A DNA stretch of 29,133 bases from Prevotellaceae bacterium UBA1743 (GCA_002314945.1 DCHV01000036.1:1-29133), one strand, 5' to 3'. Shown: positions 17,278 to 26,119, numbered from the stretch's first letter. The notes: a model not told the origin generated them from the letters alone. Made by a program: numbers and translations.

Positions 17278-17333
17278 ATCTCATCTGTAAAAAATATTTA
17301 CAAAGGAGAAAGACGCGAACTTAAAATTCATTA

Positions 17334-17372
17334 CGAAGGGCTATCGAAGGGTTATCGAAGGGCTACCGAAGG
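17334..17372. repeat. 11-bp tandem repeat, about 3.5 copies
   Basis: The unit CGAAGGGCTAT starts at 17334, 17345 and 17356, with a partial fourth at 17367; the copies differ by only one or two bases. The 11-bp period is not a multiple of three and no gene covers it, so it is a non-coding repeat. Another 11-bp tandem array of different but related wording lies at 25826-25869. Confidence 0.85.
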
Positions 17373-17474
17373 TTCCTAATGCTCAGATTTTATCAAATAA
17401 ATTTGACTTCGTCGAATTTCCCCACGATTCACCCAATCAAAAGTAAATTTTTATTGGGCTTCGCTGCTCAGAAA

Positions 17475-17506
17475 TTTGGTATTTCTCTCGCTTACTCGTA
17501 CCTTTG
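17475..17506 (+). promoter_or_regulatory. Distal promoter copy upstream of rpoN
   Basis: TTTG (17475-17478), 20 nt, then TACCTTTG (17499-17506): a complete match to the Bacteroidota -33/-7 consensus. It lies about 85 bp before the rpoN start. Confidence 0.6.
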
Positions 17507-17550
17507 AGCTATTGCTCGAAGGTACTCACGCTCAGATTTGCTCAAATAAA

Positions 17551-17582
17551 TTTGGCAAATCCTTCGCTTACTCGTACCTTTG
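17551..17582 (+). promoter_or_regulatory. Proximal promoter of rpoN
   Basis: TTTG (17551-17554), 20 nt, then TACCTTTG (17575-17582), with the same spacing as the distal copy. The first plausible rpoN ATG (17591) is only 8 nt past the -7 box, so transcripts from here would be leaderless or nearly so. Confidence 0.65.
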
Positions 17583-17590
17583 CACTTTGT

Positions 17591-18967
17591 ATGGCAATGC
17601 AGAAGAATATTCTGGTTCAAACAATCCAGCAGCAACAGGTGCAGACGCTGTCACCTGTGCAGCTGATGGCGGCTCAACTGACGGAGATGTCGCTGGATGC
17701 TCTTTTGCAAAAGGTAGAGAACGAATGTATGGAAAACCCTTGGTTGGAAAGCAAATCGGAACCTATCGCCTCAGAAGGGAACGAGGAGGATGATTCCCGC
17801 TATGACTACAATTCGGAGGACGACATACCGGACTACCTGCTGAAGCCTGTCACGGAAAAGAAAACGGCCGAAAACTGGGAATGGGGAGATACCTTCTCCT
17901 TCTACGACCAACTGAAGAATCAAGTGGCGGAATTTGAACTGACGGACCGACAGAGGGAGATCTTGGAATACATAATAGGGAGCCTGGATGACGATGGGTT
18001 GCTCAGACGACCACTCTACCAGTTGGCAGACGAAATGAGCATCTACCAGAATCTGGATGCTACGGAGCAGGAAATGGAGGAGGTGCTGCATGTACTGTGG
18101 CAGTTCGATCCCCCTGGCATAGGAGCACGCAACCTGCAGGAATGCCTCCTCATCCAAATACAGAGGGAGGAGGACAATCCTCACAAGGAACTGATGGAGC
18201 AAGTGATAGAGCTGTGCTATGACGATTTCATGAAGAAACGATGGGACCGCATCCAGCAACGGCTGAAACTGAGCAATCTGCAGGTGGAGAACCTACGCGA
18301 GAACTTGCTCCGACTAAATCCACGGCCTGGCACTTCATTGGGAGAGGACTCTCAGCGGGGAAGTCAGCAGATCACACCCGACTTCATCGTAGAGACGGAC
18401 TCCTACGGCAATATCACCCTCAATCTGAACGACAACAAGGTGCCCCAACTCACCATCAGCCCCGATGCAACGGCACAACAGGACCTGCCTTACATACGGG
18501 AATATGTGGAGCGCGGACAAATGTTCATCCACGCTATGGCACAACGACGGGATAATATGTTGCGCACGATGAAGGCTATCATCCAGATGCAACGCCCGTT
18601 CTTCCTCGAAGGGGACGAATCCCTGCTGCGACCTATGATCCTGGAGGATGTGGCACAGAAGACAGGGCTGAGCATCAGCACAATAAGCAGGGTGAGCAAC
18701 AACAAGTTCGTACAGACCGCCTACGGCATCTTCCCTCTGCGCTGGTTCTTTAACACAGGAGCTACCTTGGACGGCGATCAGGTATCGGTGCGCCAACTGA
18801 AATCGGCCCTGAAAGAAATGATTCAACAGGAAGACAAGAACAAACCGCTCAGCGACGACCGCCTCACATCGCTCCTCCAGGAGAAAGGGTTCGAGACAGC
18901 CCGTCGTACAGTAGCCAAATACAGGGAACAATTGGGATTTCCCGTAGCAAGACTCAGAAAACAATGA
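17591..18967 (+). CDS. rpoN: RNA polymerase sigma-54 factor
   Basis: Sigma-54 directs core RNA polymerase to -24/-12 promoters opened by AAA+ activators. The Gln-rich activator-interacting region I is at the very start (MQKNILVQTIQQQQVQTLSP). A core-binding region follows, then the HTH (VAQKTGLSISTISRVSNNKFVQ). The RpoN box ARRTVAKYRE is near the C-terminus. The frame is open from 17504, but residues before 17591 are not RpoN-like and would overlap the promoter, so ATG 17591 (458 aa) or 17597 is chosen. The stop overlaps the next gene's start by ATGA. No sigma-54 activator gene is in the window. Confidence 0.95.
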   Translation: MAMQKNILVQTIQQQQVQTLSPVQLMAAQLTEMSLDALLQKVENECMENPWLESKSEPIASEGNEEDDSRYDYNSEDDIPDYLLKPVTEKKTAENWEWGDTFSFYDQLKNQVAEFELTDRQREILEYIIGSLDDDGLLRRPLYQLADEMSIYQNLDATEQEMEEVLHVLWQFDPPGIGARNLQECLLIQIQREEDNPHKELMEQVIELCYDDFMKKRWDRIQQRLKLSNLQVENLRENLLRLNPRPGTSLGEDSQRGSQQITPDFIVETDSYGNITLNLNDNKVPQLTISPDATAQQDLPYIREYVERGQMFIHAMAQRRDNMLRTMKAIIQMQRPFFLEGDESLLRPMILEDVAQKTGLSISTISRVSNNKFVQTAYGIFPLRWFFNTGATLDGDQVSVRQLKSALKEMIQQEDKNKPLSDDRLTSLLQEKGFETARRTVAKYREQLGFPVARLRKQ

Positions 18968-19578
18968 AGAGAACGCTTGTCATAGCACGCATCCTGTCGG
19001 GAGTATTCCGACCGACCTACTACCCCATCGTAGGAGTATTCCTCCTGCTTATGCTCACGTATATGAAGATACTGCCATGGCAGGTGAAGGGCGGAGTACT
19101 GGCACTCATCTATCTTTTCACCATTGCTCTGCCTGCCTTGGGAGTGTATATCTATCGCAAGCTATACGGGTTGAAAAGTCTGCACCTGAGACATCAGAGC
19201 AAACGCCTTGTCCCCTATGCCCTCCACCTGTGTAGCTATGGAGCTACCATCTACCTGATGTGGAAGTTTCACCTCCCCTCCTTCATGATAGGCATCATGG
19301 TGGCAGCCCTCGGCATACAGGCCCTCTGCCTCCTCATCAACCTATGGTGGAAAATAAGCATCCACTCGGCAGGAGCAGGAGGACTCATAGGAGCATTGAT
19401 AGCCTACTCCATGCTGTTCGAATTTGACCCTACATGGTGGCTCTGCGGAACCATCCTGTTATGCGGTATGGTGATGACCAGTAGAATGCTACTGCGCCAG
19501 CACACGTTAGGGCAAGTGTTCGGAGGTGCCGTTCTCGGTATCCTGTGCGGATACTTCGGCCTCATCCTGATATTTTAG
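18964..19578 (+). CDS. PAP2-like integral membrane protein
   Basis: A 204-residue protein with about six hydrophobic segments. The C-terminal half has a diverged PAP2/phosphatidic-acid-phosphatase layout: KISIHSAGAGG where a PSGH-type motif is expected, and SRMLLRQHTLGQV resembling the SRxxxxxH motif. A lipid phosphatase or a non-catalytic relative are both possible. It overlaps rpoN by 4 bp (ATGA), so the two are translationally coupled. As I recall, a PAP2-like gene next to rpoN is common in Bacteroidota. Confidence 0.75.
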   Translation: MKRTLVIARILSGVFRPTYYPIVGVFLLLMLTYMKILPWQVKGGVLALIYLFTIALPALGVYIYRKLYGLKSLHLRHQSKRLVPYALHLCSYGATIYLMWKFHLPSFMIGIMVAALGIQALCLLINLWWKISIHSAGAGGLIGALIAYSMLFEFDPTWWLCGTILLCGMVMTSRMLLRQHTLGQVFGGAVLGILCGYFGLILIF

Positions 19579-19609
19579 ACTAAACACAGAAAAAAGAGAT
19601 AACACAGAA

Positions 19610-20116
19610 ATGAATCCTATCGTATCTATCATCATGGGCAGCACGAGCGATCTCCCCGTCATGGAGAAAGCTGCCAAGTTTCTCGACGAGATGGAGATTC
19701 CCTTCGAGATGAACGCGCTCAGCGCACATCGTACGCCTCAGGAAGTAGAGAACTTTGCTCGCGAAGCCGAGGGACGCGGCATCCGCGTCATCATAGCAGG
19801 AGCAGGCATGGCAGCTGCACTCCCTGGAGTAATCGCAGCAGGTACCACCCTGCCTGTCATCGGTGTGCCCATCAAGGGGATGCTTGATGGCCTGGATGCT
19901 ATGCTCAGCATCATACAGATGCCTCCTGGCATTCCCGTAGCTACTGTGGGCGTAAACGGAGCTCAGAATGCGGCTATCCTCGCTGCAGAGATGCTGGCTT
20001 TGGCCGACGCTGATCTGGCAGGCAGAATGAAGTCGTACAAAGAATCCCTGAAACAAAAGATAGTGAAGGCTAATGCCGAACTGAAGGAAGTGAAATACAA
20101 GTTCAAGGTGGATTGA
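19610..20116 (+). CDS. purE: N5-carboxyaminoimidazole ribonucleotide mutase
   Basis: A class I PurE that converts N5-CAIR to CAIR in purine biosynthesis in the cytoplasm. The 168-residue length is standard. The GSTSD motif (10-14), SAHRTP (38-43, with catalytic H40), and the Gly/Ala-rich GAGMAAALPGV and GVPIKG segments are present. It follows the PAP2-like gene by 31 bp and precedes ispG by 4 bp. The partner purK is not in the window. Confidence 0.96.
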   Translation: MNPIVSIIMGSTSDLPVMEKAAKFLDEMEIPFEMNALSAHRTPQEVENFAREAEGRGIRVIIAGAGMAAALPGVIAAGTTLPVIGVPIKGMLDGLDAMLSIIQMPPGIPVATVGVNGAQNAAILAAEMLALADADLAGRMKSYKESLKQKIVKANAELKEVKYKFKVD

Positions 20117-20120
20117 TAGG

Positions 20121-21539
20121 ATGGCCATAACAACGACAGACAATACGACACTACGACGCAGACCTACCCATCCTGTGAAAGTGGGCAAGGTGGTGATGGG
20201 AGGCGACAACCCCATCCGCGTACAGTCGATGAACACTACGCCTACCCTCGACACAGAAGCTTCGGTACAGCAGATTCTGCGCATCGTACAGGCGGGGGGC
20301 GAACTGGTACGGCTTACCACACAGGGAACACGCGAGGCGGAGAACATGCGATTGATCAGCCAAGGCGTGCGTGAGGCAGGATGCGACGTGCCACTCGTGG
20401 CGGATGTCCATTTCAACCCCCATGTGGCTGAGGTGGCTGCCCTGTATTGCGAGGGGGTACGCATCAACCCTGGCAACTACGTAGATGCAGCACGACAGTT
20501 CAAGCACCTCGAATATACCGACGAAGCTTATCAGGAAGAACTGAAGAAGATAGAACAACGGCTACTTCCCTTCCTGCAGATTTGCCGTGAGCACGACACC
20601 GCCATCCGCATTGGCGTAAACCACGGCAGCCTCTCCGACCGCATCATGAGCCGCTATGGCGATACGCCAGAGGGCATCGTGGAGAGTTGCATGGAGTTCC
20701 TGCGCATCTGCAAGCGGGAGAATTTCACACAGGTAGTCATCAGCATCAAGGCCAGCAACACGGTAGTGATGGTACAGAGCGTGCGTCTGCTGGTAGAAGC
20801 TATGGATCGCGAAGGGATGGACTTCCCTCTGCATTTAGGTGTGACAGAGGCTGGGGAAGGAGAAGACGGACGCATCAAGAGCGCCCTCGGAATAGGTGCT
20901 TTGCTTACCGAAGGCATCGGCGACACCATCCGCGTAAGCCTGAGTGAGGAACCTGAGTGTGAGATACCCGTAGCACGCAAATTGGTGCAGTATGCGGCAG
21001 AATGTGCCGCCTTGCGCAGGGAGGCAGAAAAGCAGATTGCCGATGACACACTCACGCTGACTTTCTCTGAGGCTAATCTGGAAGACCTTCAGCTCAAAGC
21101 CGCCATGACAGCAGGAGCCCTGCTCATCGACAGAAAGGCACACAAACTGACGATCCACAACACCGACTCAACTTTATCTACCGACCTGACCGACTTGGCC
21201 GACAGCATTCTGCAGGCCGCTCGCATCAAGTTCACCAAGACGGAGTATATCAGTTGCCCTGGCTGCGGACGTACACTCTACGATTTACAGGGAACCATCG
21301 CACGCATCAAGGAGGCTACGACACATCTCAAGGGACTGAAAATAGGCATCATGGGATGTATCGTCAATGGCCCCGGAGAAATGGCCGATGCTGATTTCGG
21401 CTATGTAGGAGCCGCACGAGGCAAGGTAAGCCTCTATCGTGGAAAAGAGTGCATACGTAAGAACATCCCCGAGGAGGAAGCCGTGGAACAACTTCTCGAT
21501 CTCATAAATTCATCATCAGAAAACAACTCATCAAAGTAA
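20121..21539 (+). CDS. ispG: 4-hydroxy-3-methylbut-2-enyl diphosphate synthase, shortened Bacteroidota form
   Basis: An Fe-S enzyme of the MEP isoprenoid pathway. The N-terminal TIM barrel starts RRPTHPVKVGKVVMGGDNPIRVQSMN-like and includes VADVHFNP and GVNHGSLSDR. The C-terminal 4Fe-4S part has two Cys in SCPGCG, a third in GCIVNGPGE, and the Glu ligand in the same stretch. The wording is that of the plant/Bacteroidota three-domain type, yet the protein has only 472 residues. Members of that type usually exceed 600. The region between the barrel and the Fe-S domain (about 300-375) is much shorter than the usual inserted A* domain. The reading frame is intact and ends one base before cysS. 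Confidence 0.93.
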   Translation: MAITTTDNTTLRRRPTHPVKVGKVVMGGDNPIRVQSMNTTPTLDTEASVQQILRIVQAGGELVRLTTQGTREAENMRLISQGVREAGCDVPLVADVHFNPHVAEVAALYCEGVRINPGNYVDAARQFKHLEYTDEAYQEELKKIEQRLLPFLQICREHDTAIRIGVNHGSLSDRIMSRYGDTPEGIVESCMEFLRICKRENFTQVVISIKASNTVVMVQSVRLLVEAMDREGMDFPLHLGVTEAGEGEDGRIKSALGIGALLTEGIGDTIRVSLSEEPECEIPVARKLVQYAAECAALRREAEKQIADDTLTLTFSEANLEDLQLKAAMTAGALLIDRKAHKLTIHNTDSTLSTDLTDLADSILQAARIKFTKTEYISCPGCGRTLYDLQGTIARIKEATTHLKGLKIGIMGCIVNGPGEMADADFGYVGAARGKVSLYRGKECIRKNIPEEEAVEQLLDLINSSSENNSSK

Positions 21540-21540
21540 T

Positions 21541-23043
21541 ATGGAAAAGCAGAATCTGATTATCTATAACACGCTTTCGCGACAGAAGGAACTGTTCAAA
21601 CCGCTCAATCCAGGGCATGTAGGCATGTACGTGTGCGGCCCTACCGTCTATGGTGACGCTCATCTGGGACACGCACGCCCCGCTATCACATTCGACCTTC
21701 TCTTCCGCTATCTGAAACACATCGGATATAGGGTACGCTATGTGCGCAACATCACCGATGTAGGCCATCTGGAGCATGACGCAGACGAGGGTGAGGACAA
21801 GATTGCCAAGAAGGCACGCCTGGAACAGTTGGAACCTATGGAGGTGGCACAATACTTCACCAACCGTTTCCACGAGGCAATGGACGCCCTCAACTGTCTC
21901 CCTCCCAGTATCGAGCCACATGCTACAGGACACATCATCGAGCAGCAACAACTTGTCAACCAGATAATGGAGAACGGCTTTGCCTACGAGAGCAATGGCT
22001 CCGTCTATTTCGATGTCGAGAAGTATGACCAGGCTCACCACTACGGCATTCTCTCGGGACGCAGCCTCGACAATATCAAGGACGCAAGCCGTGAATTGGC
22101 TGGTGTAGGAGAGAAGAAGAATCAAGCCGACTTTGCCCTGTGGAAGAAGGCACAGCCCGAGCATATCATGCGATGGCCGAGTAAGTGGAGTGATGGCTTC
22201 CCAGGATGGCATTGCGAGTGTACAGCTATGGGACGCAAGTACTTAGGCAATCATTTCGACATCCACGGAGGAGGCATGGACCTCATCTTCCCCCATCACG
22301 AATGCGAGATAGCACAGGCTGTGGCATCACAGGGCGATCAGATGGTTCACTACTGGATGCACAACAACATGATTACCATCGATGGCAAGAAGATGGGCAA
22401 GTCCTACAACAACTTCATCACCCTGCCTCAGTTCTTCTGTGGCGATCATCCACTCTTGGAGCAGGCGTACACCCCTATGACCATCCGTTTCTTCATTCTA
22501 CAGGCCCACTACCGCAGTACGGTCGATTTCGGCAACGAGGCACTACAGGCTGCCGAGAAGGGACTTGCACGCCTCATGGAGGGATGGAAGAACCTGAAGC
22601 GCTTCGAGGAAGGACAGAAGGTAAAGGGACAACAACCCGTGGAAATGAAATACGTGGATGAGTTGCGTACCAAGTGCTACGATGCCATGAACGACGACCT
22701 GAACAGCCCCATTGTCATCAGCCACCTCTTCGATGCCTGCCGCGTCATCAACACTCTTGTAGATAAGAAGGCCAGCATCACAGCCGAGGTAGCCGAGGCA
22801 TTGAGACAGGTATTCCACACCTTCGCCTTCGACATCCTCGGACTGACGGAAGAAACAGGACAGAGCAACAAGGCACGCGAAGAAGCCTTCGGACAAGTGG
22901 TGGATATGCTGCTCCAGCAACGTCAGCAAGCCAAGGCCGAGAAGAATTGGGCCCTGAGCGATCAGATTCGCGACACCTTGGCCGAACTCGGTTTCGAGGT
23001 AAAGGACACCAAGGATGGTTTCAGTTGGACGCTGAACAAGTAA
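21541..23043 (+). CDS. cysS: Cysteinyl-tRNA synthetase
   Basis: A class I aminoacyl-tRNA synthetase that charges tRNA-Cys. The HIGH motif appears as HLGH in GPTVYGDAHLGHARP and the KMSKS loop as KKMGKS. Zinc-site Cys/His residues appear in VCGPT and GWHCECTAMG and in the PHHECE segment. The 500-residue length is normal. It starts one base after the ispG stop, and the purE-ispG-cysS spacing suggests one transcript. A hairpin terminator follows 31 bp after the stop. Confidence 0.97.
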   Translation: MEKQNLIIYNTLSRQKELFKPLNPGHVGMYVCGPTVYGDAHLGHARPAITFDLLFRYLKHIGYRVRYVRNITDVGHLEHDADEGEDKIAKKARLEQLEPMEVAQYFTNRFHEAMDALNCLPPSIEPHATGHIIEQQQLVNQIMENGFAYESNGSVYFDVEKYDQAHHYGILSGRSLDNIKDASRELAGVGEKKNQADFALWKKAQPEHIMRWPSKWSDGFPGWHCECTAMGRKYLGNHFDIHGGGMDLIFPHHECEIAQAVASQGDQMVHYWMHNNMITIDGKKMGKSYNNFITLPQFFCGDHPLLEQAYTPMTIRFFILQAHYRSTVDFGNEALQAAEKGLARLMEGWKNLKRFEEGQKVKGQQPVEMKYVDELRTKCYDAMNDDLNSPIVISHLFDACRVINTLVDKKASITAEVAEALRQVFHTFAFDILGLTEETGQSNKAREEAFGQVVDMLLQQRQQAKAEKNWALSDQIRDTLAELGFEVKDTKDGFSWTLNK

Positions 23044-23073
23044 AGGATACTCTATATAGCATAAACAAAAAAA

Positions 23074-23102
23074 TGGGGCAGTAGTTGAAATCTACTGCCC
23101 CA
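23074..23102. terminator. Bidirectional terminator between cysS and the GH3 gene
   Basis: An 11-bp perfect stem (23074-23084 pairing with 23092-23102, arm TGGGGCAGTAG) with a 7-nt loop. On the minus strand it is followed by a run of seven T, a good terminator for the GH3 gene. On the plus strand it is followed by AATTGTTTT, adequate for cysS. Confidence 0.88.
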
Positions 23103-23109
23103 AATTGTT

Positions 23110-25623
23110 TTACTTCTTCAATCGGATGTCGGCCGAGGAGGAACCTACGAATATCTCTGGGACGTCCTCCGTCAGTTTGAACTTATTTTCCTTCTCGCTC
23201 CAGTAGCGCAACTGCTCCTTCGGCAGGAGGATAGATACATCCTGTGTTTCCCCAGCCTTCAGACTCACACGCTTGAAGCCCTTCAGTTCCTTGATAGGAG
23301 CCTCCGATTCATAGTCTTTCAGACGCACATATACCTGAGCCACCTCGTCACCCGCACGCTTGCCTGTATTGCGGATCTTGAAGTTGACCTTCACACCCTC
23401 TGCTGCCTTCTGCACATCCAGGGCGCTGTATTCGTAGGTCGTGTAGCTCAATCCATAGCCAAAGGGATAGAGAGGTTCCTCCTTGAAATACTTATACGTA
23501 CGACCCTTGCTGATGTCATAGTCGTTGAAGGCTGGCAGTTGCTCCATACTCTTGTAGAAAGTCAGAGGAAGACGGCCTGCAGGATTATAGTCGCCGAAGA
23601 GTACCTCAGCGATAGCCGTACCTCCGAACTCGCCACCATACCACGCATCCACGATGGCAGGCAGATTCTCCTGTTCCCAGTTCACAGCCATCGAACTGCC
23701 GGCTACCAGCACCAGCACCACCTTCTTGTTCACCTGATAGATTTCCTTCAGGAACTCTATCTGATCAGGAGGCAGAGTCAAGTAGTCACGGTCACGTCCC
23801 TCACGCTCGTAGTTCTTGTTGATACCCATCACAGCCACCACCACATCGCTCTTCTTGGCAGCCTCACGTGCCTCCGCGGTATAATCCTGGGAAGTAGTGG
23901 GCTTCTTCCATCTCAGTTCCACCACAGGACCAAAGTCGCGGTCATGACTGTATTCTACCTTCAGAGCATATTCTTTGCCAGCCTGCAGATTCACCTTCAC
24001 CTCGTCACCATTGCCATCCTTCACCAACTGTTTTCCATCGAGCCACAACTGTCCCGAGTAGTTCGATTTCAGGCGGAAGGCATATTCTCCCGTCACGTCA
24101 GGCTTCAGGTTACCCGTCCATCGGATAGAGGTATTCATCTCTGGTACCTCAGGATCGGGTGCCTTGTTGGCAGGTTCGTAGGACACGATGGACTCCTTAC
24201 GCTCACAACGCAGGTTCTGGAAATCCTGTCCGTCGTAGTACTGTACCTTAATGCCACCAGGGAAATACTTTGCATCCACGAAATCCGTCTCATCCATCTG
24301 CGAGCGCCAGGGAGCATAGTTCACACGCACCTTCCTGCCCACCTTGTCGCGGATAGCCTTCAGTACCGATACGGGCTCCACGGTAGGCACGCCACTATAG
24401 TCACCCAGTTCGCATCGTGCCGCATTGTTACCCACCACGGCTATCGACTTCACCTTATGTATGTTCAGGGGAAGGAAATCGCCCTCGTTCTTCAGCAGCA
24501 CGATGGATTTACGAGCTGCCTCCAGCGACAGTTCCTGATGCTTCTTGCATCCCACCACCGAAGGCTCCAGCTTCGTATAGGGATTCTTCTCTCCGCTGTC
24601 GAAGATACCCAACCTCATGCGAGCCGTCAGCACACGTCCTGCAGCACGGTCAATATCCTCATCCGTCACCATACCTAATTTGTAAGCCTTCTTCAGAGGA
24701 TCCACATACGAATCGTCACCACATTCCAGGTCCAATCCGGCCTTCAGAGCCAACGTAGCAGCCGTCTCCTTGTCGCGCACATATTTCTGCCCCTCCTTGA
24801 TCAGGCTCACGCCACCGCAGTCCGACACCACATATCCGTCGAAGCCCCAGTCCTCGCGCAGCACCTTGGTCAGCAGCCAGGGGTTGCAGCAGCAAGGCAC
24901 CCCGTTTATCGAGGTATAGGCACCCATTGCCGAGGCAGCATGACCTTCCTTCACACAAGCCTCGTAGGCAGGTAGGTAGTATTCCCTCAACTGTTTCTCG
25001 CTGATTTCCGCGTTGCACTCAAAGCGGTTGTGCTCCTCATTGTTGCAGGCGAAATGCTTGGGAGTCGATACCACCTTCAGATAGCGAGCATCATTGCCCT
25101 GCAATCCCTTTACGAAAGCCGCGCCAAGGACACCCGTCAGAAAGGGATCCTCCCCATACGTCTCGGGAGTGCGTCCCCATCTGGGGTCACGAGCCATGTT
25201 CACCGTAGGCGACCAGAACGTCAGCAAGTCCGTAAACTGCCTCGTCTGCAAGCGGCCCTGCTCCAGTTCATTCCATCGTGCACGAGCCTCGTCCGAGATA
25301 GCCGATGAAATCACCTGTAGCAACTCGGGATCCCACATTGCAGCCATACCGATAGCCTGGGGGAATACCGTGAAGCGTCCCGGGCGTATAATGCCATGCA
25401 ACGCCTCATTACCATGATAATACTTCGCAATGCCAAAACGGGGAATCTCATGCGACGTGGCCGTCAGCAGTCCCATTTTCTCCTCGGGAGTCATCCTTTG
25501 CAGCAAATCTCCCACTCTCGCCTCGATAGGCGCATTCTCATTCTTCCACACCTCGTCCTGTGCTACTGCAGGATGCAGGGCAGCAAGCGCCAAGGTCAGA
25601 ATCCACATTCTTGTATTCTTCAT
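23110..25623 (-). CDS. Secreted GH3 beta-glycosidase with PA14 insert
   Basis: An 837-residue exported GH3 enzyme (beta-glucosidase/beta-xylosidase type). Signal peptide about 1-21 (ending AVAQ). The GH3 N-terminal barrel includes KHFACNNEEHNR, and the nucleophile is D268 in VVSDCGG. The C-terminal alpha/beta sandwich is interrupted at about 455-573 by a PA14 domain, a known arrangement that shapes substrate access. A fibronectin-III-like domain (about 735-815) ends the protein. It lacks the C-terminal tail module of the LamG proteins, so it probably localises differently. It is a single transcription unit with its own promoter (25647-25678) and terminator, and the exact sugar specificity is not readable. 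Confidence 0.94.
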   Translation of the reverse strand: MKNTRMWILTLALAALHPAVAQDEVWKNENAPIEARVGDLLQRMTPEEKMGLLTATSHEIPRFGIAKYYHGNEALHGIIRPGRFTVFPQAIGMAAMWDPELLQVISSAISDEARARWNELEQGRLQTRQFTDLLTFWSPTVNMARDPRWGRTPETYGEDPFLTGVLGAAFVKGLQGNDARYLKVVSTPKHFACNNEEHNRFECNAEISEKQLREYYLPAYEACVKEGHAASAMGAYTSINGVPCCCNPWLLTKVLREDWGFDGYVVSDCGGVSLIKEGQKYVRDKETAATLALKAGLDLECGDDSYVDPLKKAYKLGMVTDEDIDRAAGRVLTARMRLGIFDSGEKNPYTKLEPSVVGCKKHQELSLEAARKSIVLLKNEGDFLPLNIHKVKSIAVVGNNAARCELGDYSGVPTVEPVSVLKAIRDKVGRKVRVNYAPWRSQMDETDFVDAKYFPGGIKVQYYDGQDFQNLRCERKESIVSYEPANKAPDPEVPEMNTSIRWTGNLKPDVTGEYAFRLKSNYSGQLWLDGKQLVKDGNGDEVKVNLQAGKEYALKVEYSHDRDFGPVVELRWKKPTTSQDYTAEAREAAKKSDVVVAVMGINKNYEREGRDRDYLTLPPDQIEFLKEIYQVNKKVVLVLVAGSSMAVNWEQENLPAIVDAWYGGEFGGTAIAEVLFGDYNPAGRLPLTFYKSMEQLPAFNDYDISKGRTYKYFKEEPLYPFGYGLSYTTYEYSALDVQKAAEGVKVNFKIRNTGKRAGDEVAQVYVRLKDYESEAPIKELKGFKRVSLKAGETQDVSILLPKEQLRYWSEKENKFKLTEDVPEIFVGSSSADIRLKK

Positions 25624-25646
25624 TTTCTCAATAATTTTTGTTTGTG

Positions 25647-25678
25647 CAAAGATAATGATTTTTGTTCATAAAAACAAG
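25647..25678 (-). promoter_or_regulatory. Promoter of the GH3 gene
   Basis: On the minus strand, TATCTTTG (25654 to 25647) is a full -7 match. CTTG (25678 to 25675) lies 20 nt upstream as a one-mismatch -33. The leader to the ATG at 25623 would be about 17 nt. Confidence 0.6.
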
Positions 25679-25768
25679 CAAACGAACCATTTTTATTATT
25701 GCAGTCCGGTAAACCTCATGACAGCAATATATTTGAATCAGATTTTCGGGTGCAGTTTGCCGTAGGTT

Positions 25769-25796
25769 AGAGAGTCACTTCAAGTCTGACTCCTCT
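25769..25796. repeat. Inverted repeat in the intergenic region
   Basis: AGAGAGTCA (25769-25777) pairs with TGACTCCTCT (25787-25796) with one bulged base and a 9-nt loop. It lies between the two outward promoters, and no U-tract follows. It could be an operator or a remnant. Apart from this, the 11-bp array and promoter boxes, I see nothing in 25624-26156. Confidence 0.4.
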
Positions 25797-25825
25797 CCTG
25801 TTGATAAAGGGCAGACCTAAACTAA

Positions 25826-25869
25826 ATACCAGCGAAATACCAGCGAAATACCGGCGAACAAGCAGCGAA
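25826..25869. repeat. 11-bp tandem repeat, four copies
   Basis: ATACCAGCGAA at 25826 and 25837 are identical. ATACCGGCGAA at 25848 differs by one base, and CAAGCAGCGAA at 25859 is more diverged. The period matches the other array at 17334-17372. It is non-coding. Confidence 0.85.
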
Positions 25870-25902
25870 CAGATAGTTGTCTGGTCTTATCCTCTTACTC
25901 TG

Positions 25903-25910
25903 CAAAGTTA
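25903..25910 (-). promoter_or_regulatory. Isolated -7-like box on the minus strand
   Basis: Minus-strand TAACTTTG is a perfect -7 match, but no TTTG is found at the right distance. It would give a leader of about 275 nt to the GH3 gene. It may be a remnant or part of a dispersed repeat. Confidence 0.25.
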
Positions 25911-26119
25911 CAACACCCCGCTTTTGCACTCGGACGATACCATACGTGGCGTGCGATGGCATACGACTTTTTCAAAAAACCATAAAAGTACCATGCGCAG
26001 TTCATTCAGAAAGTCATTTCGGCGATTCCAAGTTCAGCGCTCCAAATAAAAAACTCATCTCAAATCGTACCAAGTTATTTTTTTATTATTACATAACTCA
26101 CTTTTCGGAGATTATTTAC

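Larger units (their letters stand above)
17367..17582 (+). repeat. Imperfect repeats carrying promoter elements upstream of rpoN
   Basis: A block of about 40 bp at 17367-17411 (CGAAGGTT...GCTCAGATTTTATCAAATAAATTTGAC) is repeated imperfectly at 17517-17556. A second pattern, GCTCAG...AAATTTGG...TCGCTTACTCGTACCTTTG, occurs at 17465-17506 and 17531-17582. Its right end is nearly identical to the first 28 bases of the window. The stretch 17252-17590 contains no supported gene; these repeats, the 11-bp array and the two promoters are what it holds. Confidence 0.75.

Noticed and set aside
17334..17372. Short repeats considered as a CRISPR array
   Set aside because: The 11-bp units are contiguous with no spacers and no cas genes are nearby.
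17504..17590. The longer rpoN start at 17504
   Set aside because: The extra 29 residues are encoded by the promoter repeat and do not resemble RpoN region I.
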